A stretch of 14,127 nucleotides of DNA from Planctomycetota bacterium (GTDB lineage Bacteria > Planctomycetota > PUPC01 > JACPCR01): assembly GCA_030740295.1 (NCBI GenBank), contig JASLXP010001190.1, positions 1-14,127 of the forward strand, read 5' to 3'. This document shows positions 8,974-14,127 of the stretch, one piece after another. The position numbers and the translations under genes are program-made. The notes beneath the pieces are model-generated. The model was not told the DNA's origin. It ran no database searches and saw nothing but the letters and a program-made list of their open reading frames with translations. The number at the start of each line of letters is the position of its first letter. Position 1 is the first letter of the stretch.

Positions 8974-10221
8974 TCACTGTCCCGAACTGCTGGCCTTTGA
9001 ATTGATCGAGGCCAGACAGCGTATGGTCTCGTCGATCATCCACTCTCCGGTACCGGGCGAGGCCATGGTTCGTGAGAATTCGTCCGGGTCGAGGTTGTAG
9101 GCATCTACGCCATACCCGCCAAAGTGGTACGCGCGCCGGTGTGGGACGTATCCTGTCCAGCCGTTGCTGTAACCGACCACAATCGTATGCCGGACTGGCG
9201 AACGCCACTGGAGCGCGAGCGATAGCTCGACGAACGGTTCTCCCTGCCAGAAGACCAGAGCGAGGCATTCAGAAATCTTCAGGATCTTGATCTCCATGCG
9301 AACGGTCATCGATGAGTTCAGCCGATGTGGCAGTTCGCCATTGATGGTGCGAATCTCGAGGTTGACACTGTTGACAGGCGTTGCCGTTTGCAGGGCAGTT
9401 GATGCGACCCGACCGAGCTGAGTTCCCATCTCCAGCACGGAATCGAAACTGTCTGTGATGGCCTGATAGGGATGGAGGTTGCCCGCTGCGCCCTGGAGAT
9501 ACACCGTGTCCCCAACTCCAGTCTTCTCAAGAAAACTGAGGGCCGCCCCCGGAAATTCCGCAGAGAACTTGCGGTTGGGGTTGGTCAGGATGACCGGGTG
9601 TGCGGCGAAATGCACCACAGAGGACACAGGGCTGCCGTCCATGGCATCCAGTTTCAGTGCGGTGATCTTTTGATCCGCCGGCCCGATCTTCTGCCGCTCC
9701 GGATTTCTGGACACCCACTGCGCTTTCCCTTCCGGATGGATTTTCAAACGGTTGTAGCTCAGGTCTTCCTCGGCTACGCCAAGCGACAGCTTCGCGGGCC
9801 CGCAATTGTGCAGTGCCGCTTCTGCGGCCTCGACGGTTTTTTCTCGGAGGAGCTTAGCAGACTGGTCGTCGGGGGTGCCGCCAAACAGATAGGAGACCTC
9901 CGGGCCGCTGTGGGTATGGGTCGCGCAGAGGATCAGGTTTCCGGGAGAAACTCCCGTGCGTTGGGCAAATGCGTTTCGGATCGCATCCACGTCCGGCCAT
10001 TGAATGCACAGAACATCTGCCGAGCAGATGATGGCAATTTCGTCCCCTTGCCGAAGTGCGAGGGCTCGCACGTAGAGAGGGTCGTGCGCGCCTTCGGCAA
10101 TACGCGCCTTCATCACCGGCTTCCGGTCGGGGAACCCGGCCATGGGCGAGCCAGCAGGAGGAGTGATTTCTCTGCGCGCGAAGCCTGCGAAGAGTTCACC
10201 TTTGGGCTTCATTTCTTTCAC
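8974..10221 (-). CDS. Neutral/alkaline ceramidase-family amidohydrolase (short form)
   Basis: The 415-residue product fits the N-terminal catalytic domain of neutral/alkaline non-lysosomal ceramidases, zinc enzymes that cleave the amide bond of ceramide to sphingosine and fatty acid. Visible hallmarks are FARREITPPAGSPMAGF (14-30), the zinc-site-like THTHSGPE (101-108), HFAAHPVIL (204-212), YLQGAAGNLHP (241-251) and YSNGWTGYVPHRRAYHFGGYG (351-371). Full-length ceramidases are near 650-700 residues and carry a C-terminal Ig-like domain, absent here. Many short bacterial relatives have unknown amide substrates. There is no signal peptide, so a cytoplasmic location is suggested. The GTG start at 10221 overlaps the sulfatase stop as GTGA, implying translational coupling; an ATG three codons later (10212) is the alternative. 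The family is confident; ceramide as substrate is not. Confidence 0.9.
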   Translation of the reverse strand: MKEMKPKGELFAGFARREITPPAGSPMAGFPDRKPVMKARIAEGAHDPLYVRALALRQGDEIAIICSADVLCIQWPDVDAIRNAFAQRTGVSPGNLILCATHTHSGPEVSYLFGGTPDDQSAKLLREKTVEAAEAALHNCGPAKLSLGVAEEDLSYNRLKIHPEGKAQWVSRNPERQKIGPADQKITALKLDAMDGSPVSSVVHFAAHPVILTNPNRKFSAEFPGAALSFLEKTGVGDTVYLQGAAGNLHPYQAITDSFDSVLEMGTQLGRVASTALQTATPVNSVNLEIRTINGELPHRLNSSMTVRMEIKILKISECLALVFWQGEPFVELSLALQWRSPVRHTIVVGYSNGWTGYVPHRRAYHFGGYGVDAYNLDPDEFSRTMASPGTGEWMIDETIRCLASINSKASSSGQ

Positions 10222-11564
10222 CGGATCGGCTGATTGTTTGAGCTGGACAGCGAAGGCAGGACGTGGCCGGAAAGCAACGGAGAATCAGTCCTTTCCATCA
10301 TTGCATCCATTCGACCTCTCAGTGTTCTCAATATTTCAGCGTGGCCTGGATGATGCACAAGATTCTTCTGTTCCAGTGGATCGGCCTCCAGGTCATACAG
10401 TTCTTCCGCGGGGCGTTCTGTGTTGGGGCCCGCGATGGTTTTCCAGGTGTCGCTGTTCTGAACATCCAGGTCGTCCAGCCGAATCCACAGGCCGGTATCG
10501 TCTTTCGGAAGTGAGCTCGGGTCTGCTCCTTCGGCATCCTCCGCAGTGCATGCAAAGGAGCGAATGAATTTGTAGCGATCGGTTCGCACATAATGCATCG
10601 GGTCGTAGGCCACATCGTAATAGAGCGCACCGAAAACCTCGTTTCGTCTTTCATACGGCTCGCCATTCAGAAGCGGTAGAAAGCTGCGTCCCTCGCACGA
10701 TTCAGGAACAGCCACGCCGGCAGCTTCCAGAACCGTTGGAAAAATATCGATATTGCTGATGAGCTCCTGGTGCTCTCTGCGGCCCTCGAACTGGCCGGGC
10801 CACTGGATGAGGCAGGTCACGCGAATGCCGGGATCGTAGAAGGTGGATTTTGCGTGCGGAAAAGGAATGCCGTGGTCGGTCGTAAAAACGACCAGGGTGT
10901 TTTCAGCGTTGCCTGAAGCCTGCAACGTTTCGAGCACCTGTCCGATCTGCGAGTCCAGGTTTCTAATGCACTGGTGATAGCGGGCGAACTCGTCCCGAGA
11001 AGTTTCGTTATCAGGCAAGTAGGCCGGCACCTCGATATCGTCAGAAGAAAAGTCTACCGCTTCCGGCCATCGTGAACCCCGATGCACCTGTCTGAATCCA
11101 ACCTGCGCAAACCAGGGCTGGTCGGAATCAGCGTCAGACGATTTCAGGAAGCCCTTCAGAGATTCGCAGATGGTTTCGCAGTCGGGCGCGTTCAAGGCGT
11201 GGTGATTCTCGAAACCAAGCCGCGACGGATCGCCTCGTGTGACGTGCTGGATGCCGAACAGGTGAGTCTGATACCCGCCGTCGGCAAGATGCGCGGCGAG
11301 ATGTTTTGTTTCCGCAAAAAACTCCCAGCCAAAATGAGTCAGCCCCATCTGCCCATGCTGGTGCGAGTAGAGCCCGGTGAACAGGCCGCCGCGGCTTGCG
11401 CAACATTCGGCTGCCGTCGTGAAGCAATTCGTCAGCCGGACACCTTCGGCTGCAAACAGATCCAGTTCCGGGCTCTGTACCGTGTGCTTGCCGTAACAGC
11501 CCAGGTGGTCGCCCAGGTCGTGCGGAATGAAAATGAGAATATTGGGTCGTTCAGTGGATGGCAT
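10218..11564 (-). CDS. Sulfatase of the arylsulfatase/alkaline phosphatase superfamily, sulfamidase-like
   Basis: The 448-residue product opens with RPNILIFIPHDLGDHLGCYG and carries the sulfatase maturation signature C-C-A-S-R at 54-58, with Cys54 the residue expected to become formylglycine. HQHGQMGL and the second metal site TTDHGIPFPHAKSTFYDPG (Asp230, His231, Lys nearby) recall N-sulfoglucosamine sulfohydrolase (SGSH/heparan sulfamidase-type) enzymes. The likely reaction is hydrolysis of a sulfate ester or sulfamate on a glycan. Where most sulfatases have DD in the first metal site, this one has His15-Asp16. The ATG start at 11564 lacks a strong Shine-Dalgarno sequence and no signal peptide follows, unlike most secreted bacterial sulfatases, so action on an imported oligosaccharide or glycolipid is plausible. 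The length is typical. No maturase gene is in the window. It is the first gene of a tightly overlapped pair with the ceramidase-like enzyme. Confidence 0.93.
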   Translation of the reverse strand: MPSTERPNILIFIPHDLGDHLGCYGKHTVQSPELDLFAAEGVRLTNCFTTAAECCASRGGLFTGLYSHQHGQMGLTHFGWEFFAETKHLAAHLADGGYQTHLFGIQHVTRGDPSRLGFENHHALNAPDCETICESLKGFLKSSDADSDQPWFAQVGFRQVHRGSRWPEAVDFSSDDIEVPAYLPDNETSRDEFARYHQCIRNLDSQIGQVLETLQASGNAENTLVVFTTDHGIPFPHAKSTFYDPGIRVTCLIQWPGQFEGRREHQELISNIDIFPTVLEAAGVAVPESCEGRSFLPLLNGEPYERRNEVFGALYYDVAYDPMHYVRTDRYKFIRSFACTAEDAEGADPSSLPKDDTGLWIRLDDLDVQNSDTWKTIAGPNTERPAEELYDLEADPLEQKNLVHHPGHAEILRTLRGRMDAMMERTDSPLLSGHVLPSLSSSNNQPIR

Positions 11565-11643
11565 TCTGAGGGGAACAATTTCAGGAAGTTAACTGTTCAA
11601 CGTGATTCACCTGCGTGGCAGGAGGGTCTTTCGCAAGGATGGC

Positions 11644-13581
11644 TCACGGCTTTCCGCCGGCAATCTCTCCGATCATTTCAACAAACTCATCGATGCTGAA
11701 TGGTTTCGCCAGCACCGGTCGCCCGCAACTGGCAACAAAGCTGCGGACCTTGTCCGAAACAAGATCGCCGGAAATGAAACCGATGCGGTGGACCATTTCC
11801 GGTCGGTGCTGCTGAAGCCAGGCAAACAACGACTGGCCGTCGTGTTCGCCGGGCATTCGAACGTCCGAAATGATTGCGTCGAAGTCTTCGGTTTCAAGGG
11901 CCGGCAATGCTTCGTCCACCGAATGCTCAAGTCTTGTTACAAAGCCCTGTGTATCGAGCACTCGGCAAAGAAGGCTTGCGATCGCGGTCTCATCGTCGAT
12001 GACCATGATTTTCTGGCCGGCCTTTTCCGGCGCGGCGGCCGTGGCTTGAAGCTCTTCGATGTTGAGGGATGCGACGGAAGCGATCGGCAGTTCGATGGTG
12101 AACAGGGCGCCGGTTTCCAGATTCTCGGCACGGATTGCACCGCCGTGTTCTGAAATGATGCCGTATGTGGCGCTGAGGCCGAGCCCCGTACCTTTGCCTA
12201 TCTCTTTCGTGGTGAAGAAGGGCTCGAAGATACGTTCCGGATCGGCGACTCCGGGGCCGGTATCCTGGATCTGAACTTCAATTTTCATTTCATCCGCAGC
12301 GCGGGTTCGCACAGACATCTTCCCCTCGCCCGCATGCTCGACCATCGCGTCGTGCGCGTTATTCATCATGTTCAGGAAGGCGGTTTTGAGCTGGGCGGGA
12401 TCGCCAATGATGGCGGGCAGGTCGTCGGCTAGCGTCGTTTCCAGCCCGATGTTTTCCAGGTGAAAGTGGTATTCACGAAGATGGATGCATTCCTGTAGAA
12501 GTTCATTGACTTCAACACCCAGCCGGGCGCCCATGTCTTTTCGGGCGAAATGAAGCAGTCCATCCACGACTTCGCGGCACCGTTGTCCCTGTTCATGAAT
12601 CGTCTTCACCTCGGCTCTGATGCTCTCATCAATCGAATCGTCCATGGCGAGCAGTTCAGAGAATCCAATGACCGCGGTAAGTGGGTTATTCAGCTCGTGT
12701 GCGACTCCGGAAACCATAGTGCCCAACGCCGCGAGCTTTTCGGACTGTTGCAGGGACCGCTCGAGCTCCCGCTGCCGAGTGATGTCCTGTCCGACAAGGA
12801 CCACGCCGATCTTCTGTTGACGAATATCGAGATCTTCGGCAGTGCTCCAGATGATAAGCCGCTCTTCACCTGTGTGCGTGGTGATGGGCAATTCAAAATC
12901 GATTGTTTTTTCAGCAGTCCAGATCTTTTCCCAAAGCTGCCGGGCCTCCTCACGCTGGTTCTCCAAAGCAAGTGCTTCAAACGGCCGGCCGACGAGATCC
13001 TCACGCTTGTATCCAGTCAGCGCCTCGGCTGTGTCGTTGAAATGGGTGTAGTTGCCGCTTCGGTCAAGAGCGACGATGACTGCATTGGCCGTATCAATAA
13101 GCTGGCGGAATCTGTCACGTGAAGATTGCACTACAGCAAAAAGCTCTGCGTTCTCCGCGGCTCGGCCGATCTGAGTTCCGAGTTCTTCCCAGATATCCAT
13201 CACTTCGTCATCGATCGTCTCGCCGGTTTCGACAGCCAGAACGCCGAACGTCCGCGTGTCCCCGCGCAGAGGAATGAATATCGCCTGAAACTCTTCGCCG
13301 GACGTCCTGAAACGCCCCGACTGAATGCCGACCTGCCAGGCCTCGATAGGAGCATCCCCGGGATTCAGCAAACTGTCCGCTTCCTCTGCAGAGACGCCCG
13401 CTGTGAGTGCTGTGCTGAATTCATCTTCGTCCAGCAGGTAGAGGACGCCCCTCTCACCCGCATCAATGTCCACCATTGCGTTGAAGGATTGCACCAGAAT
13501 GCTGCGCGTATCAAGGCTGTGAACGAGCGCACGGCACATCCGGTTCATGCGTGCGAGATGCTTCTGAGTTTCCTGGCTCAT
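11644..13581 (-). CDS. Hybrid sensor histidine kinase (GAF-PAS-HisKA-HATPase-REC)
   Basis: From the ATG at 13581 the protein has 645 residues: an N-terminal GAF-like domain (about 5-160), a PAS domain (about 165-280, FRQLIDTANAVIVALDRSGN), HisKA with VAHELNNPLTAVIGFSELL (phospho-acceptor His295), HATPase_c with LNMMNNAHDAM, DTGPG and GKGTGLGLS, then a receiver domain starting KIMVIDDE with acceptor Asp573 in ISDVRMPG and LAKPF near the end. No membrane helix or DNA-binding domain is seen, so it is a soluble NtrB-like hybrid kinase whose partner is not in the window. The frame stays open upstream to a GTG at 13659 (671 residues), but those 26 residues fall in a perfect inverted repeat containing a palindrome, so I prefer the ATG. 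Neither start has a clear ribosome site. The stop is 79 bases before the sulfatase start on the same strand; co-transcription is possible, and I saw no terminator between. Confidence 0.9.
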   Translation of the reverse strand: MSQETQKHLARMNRMCRALVHSLDTRSILVQSFNAMVDIDAGERGVLYLLDEDEFSTALTAGVSAEEADSLLNPGDAPIEAWQVGIQSGRFRTSGEEFQAIFIPLRGDTRTFGVLAVETGETIDDEVMDIWEELGTQIGRAAENAELFAVVQSSRDRFRQLIDTANAVIVALDRSGNYTHFNDTAEALTGYKREDLVGRPFEALALENQREEARQLWEKIWTAEKTIDFELPITTHTGEERLIIWSTAEDLDIRQQKIGVVLVGQDITRQRELERSLQQSEKLAALGTMVSGVAHELNNPLTAVIGFSELLAMDDSIDESIRAEVKTIHEQGQRCREVVDGLLHFARKDMGARLGVEVNELLQECIHLREYHFHLENIGLETTLADDLPAIIGDPAQLKTAFLNMMNNAHDAMVEHAGEGKMSVRTRAADEMKIEVQIQDTGPGVADPERIFEPFFTTKEIGKGTGLGLSATYGIISEHGGAIRAENLETGALFTIELPIASVASLNIEELQATAAAPEKAGQKIMVIDDETAIASLLCRVLDTQGFVTRLEHSVDEALPALETEDFDAIISDVRMPGEHDGQSLFAWLQQHRPEMVHRIGFISGDLVSDKVRSFVASCGRPVLAKPFSIDEFVEMIGEIAGGKP

Positions 13582-13595
13582 GAAGGGAAGGTAAG

Positions 13596-13704
13596 CGAGT
13601 TTGAGTTGGTCATCAAAGGGAACAGAAGCGCGCCGTGATGGAGTAACTCCATCGTACACAGGTTAAAAGTTGAATTTCTGTTTTTGGGGCGAGAAATCTT
13701 TGAA
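13596..13704. repeat. Left arm of a large inverted repeat
   Basis: Bases 13596-13674 (79 bases) are the exact reverse complement of 14049-14127, the last bases of the window. Pairing continues inward with mismatches to about 13704 opposite 14019, for example TTTCTGTTTTTGGGGCGAGAAAT against TTCTGTTTTCTTGGCAAGAAAT. The outer edge may lie beyond the window. The arm covers the upstream region of the kinase gene and, if the GTG start is used, its first codons. Confidence 0.95.
13637..13653. promoter_or_regulatory. 17-base palindrome upstream of the kinase gene, candidate operator
   Basis: GATGGAGTAACTCCATC is symmetric (8-base arms around one central A). It sits 55 bases before the kinase ATG at 13581, a sensible place for a dimeric regulator or an RNA hairpin in the 5' leader. 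An identical copy lies in the opposite arm of the large inverted repeat. The palindrome is directly visible; an operator role is inferred, and no regulator family is recognised. Confidence 0.45.
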
Positions 13705-13777
13705 AGTGACTCAAAACCCATGATTCAACATTCAGCAGCACCAACACTTGCAGCCTGCTCAGGAATTGAATGAAGTG

Positions 13778-13873
13778 TGATGATTTCTGATTTTTGATTT
13801 TCGAAGTCAGAAGTGTGCTGCTTAAACAGATGCTTGACTTCAGAAATCAGAAATCAGAAATCAAAAATCATCA
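13778..13873. repeat. Heptamer hairpin 1 (AGAAATC-type units)
   Basis: The right arm (13835-13873) runs TGACTTC followed by AGAAATC units in tandem and ends AAAAATCATCA. The left arm (13778-13809) is its near reverse complement, TGATGATTTCTGATTT onward to CGAAGTCA. The right arm is 39 bases and the left 32, a difference of exactly one 7-base unit. The loop between is about 25 bases. Confidence 0.85.
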
Positions 13874-13954
13874 TTCTTTATTCGGATTTCTGAAATGGTT
13901 TCAGGAGAATCAGCAGTTCTTTTTGGTTGCGGCGAAGGCTGCCGTAGGGATCAC

Positions 13955-14015
13955 GATTCAGGATGCAGGATGCAAGTTCATTGTCGGCTGCATCTTGAAT
14001 CCTGAATCCTGAATC
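13955..14015. repeat. Heptamer hairpin 2 (GATTCAG/GATGCAG units)
   Basis: The left arm (13955-13974) reads as GATTCAG GATGCAG GATGCA. The right arm (13989-14015), read in reverse complement, gives GATTCAG GATTCAG GATTCAA GATGCA. Arms are 20 and 27 bases, again differing by one 7-base unit, with a 14-base loop. The unit shares the TCAG core with the first hairpin. Confidence 0.85.
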
Positions 14016-14018
14016 ACC

Positions 14019-14127
14019 TTGAGAAATTTCTTGCCAAGAAAACAGAACTTCAACTTTTAACCTGTGTACGATGGAGTTACTCCATCACGGCGCGCTTCTG
14101 TTCCCTTTGATGACCAACTCAAACTCG
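14019..14127. repeat. Right arm of the large inverted repeat, cut by the window edge
   Basis: Bases 14049-14127 exactly mirror 13596-13674; 14019-14048 mirror 13675-13704 imperfectly. Because the match is still perfect at the last base, the true extent of the arm is unknown. Read on the + strand from GTG at 14064, it gives the same peptide start (VYDGVTPSRR) as the upstream extension of the kinase frame. Confidence 0.95.
14070..14086. promoter_or_regulatory. Second copy of the 17-base palindrome
   Basis: This is the mirror copy, GATGGAGTTACTCCATC, in the right arm of the inverted repeat. If a divergent gene lies beyond the window edge, the two copies would be placed symmetrically upstream of both genes. 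Function is inferred only. Confidence 0.35.

Larger units (their letters stand above)
13660..14127. other. AT-rich non-coding region of nested inverted and heptamer repeats
   Basis: From the upstream end of the kinase frame to the window edge no convincing gene is present. The composition is visibly more AT-rich than the flanking genes. The stretch holds the large inverted repeat, two heptamer hairpins and a small stem CTGAAA-TGG-TTTCAG (13890-13904). Near 13722-13735 is an additional heptamer pair, GATTCAA CATTCAG. The only sizeable frame (13794-14012) is a read-through of the repeats and is not supported as a gene. Confidence 0.7.

Noticed and set aside
9472..10233. 253-residue + strand frame opposite the ceramidase gene
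   Set aside because: The opposite strand encodes intact ceramidase motifs; this frame is composition-driven.
11565..11643. Terminator between kinase and sulfatase
   Set aside because: No stable stem with T-run; only a short GTTAAC palindrome, too weak to call.
12550..13638. Two + strand frames (190 and 170 residues) opposite the kinase
   Set aside because: The kinase has all domain motifs in order on the other strand; these frames show none.
13794..14012. 72-residue + strand frame
   Set aside because: It simply translates the heptamer repeats (RNQKSEIKNH stretch) and lacks a ribosome site.
13778..14015. Possible CRISPR array
   Set aside because: Units are 7 bases in direct tandem without spacers, arranged as hairpins; there are no cas genes.
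13596..14127. Insertion sequence with terminal inverted repeats
   Set aside because: No transposase frame fits between the arms and no target duplication can be seen because the right edge is missing; kept only as an inverted repeat.

Overview
The window looks like chromosomal DNA from a heterotrophic, polysaccharide- or lipid-degrading bacterium of the Planctomycetes-Verrucomicrobia type or a similar glycan-degrading lineage. This is inferred from gene content: very large secreted multidomain proteins, a one-sulfatase/one-neutral-ceramidase gene pair, LVIVD beta-propeller repeats, and a palindromic intergenic motif of a kind I associate with planctomycetes. There is no rRNA or taxonomic marker, so the assignment is tentative. 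The genes look moderately GC-rich (not counted), and GTG starts are common (two of the four visible gene starts).

Layout. On the + strand, the left 8.9 kb holds two giant genes. The first (bases 2-3814, open at the left edge) has a concanavalin/LamG-like domain followed by three rounds of a jelly-roll-like module plus an Ig-like segment. After a 222-base gap with REP-like palindromic DNA comes the second (4037-8941). It has a signal peptide, three N-terminal carbohydrate-binding-like modules, a long chain of about eleven LVIVD blades with a 44-residue period, and an unexpected C-terminal membrane domain that appears to interrupt a twelfth blade. These two face a convergent - strand cluster: a PAS/HisKA/HATPase/REC hybrid histidine kinase (13581-11644), then a sulfatase (11564-10218), then a short neutral ceramidase-family amidohydrolase (10221-8974). 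The sulfatase stop and ceramidase start overlap as GTGA, so those two are almost certainly co-translated. The kinase lies only 79 bases upstream on the same strand and may be co-transcribed.

The right end (13.6-14.13 kb) is non-coding, visibly AT-rich and highly structured. A 79-base perfect inverted repeat, extended by about 30 bases of decayed similarity, has one arm at the 5' end of the kinase and the other running off the window edge. Between the arms sit two hairpins built from 7-base tandem units sharing a TCAG core. In each hairpin one arm is 7 bases longer than the other. A 17-base palindrome lies in each outer arm and is a candidate operator or hairpin.

Functional reading (inference): the + strand proteins would bind glycans or display large scaffolds at the cell envelope. 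The - strand cluster would desulfate a glycan or glycolipid and cleave an amide-linked lipid such as a ceramide, possibly under sensory control by the kinase. No mobile-element gene, CRISPR array, tRNA or rRNA was seen.
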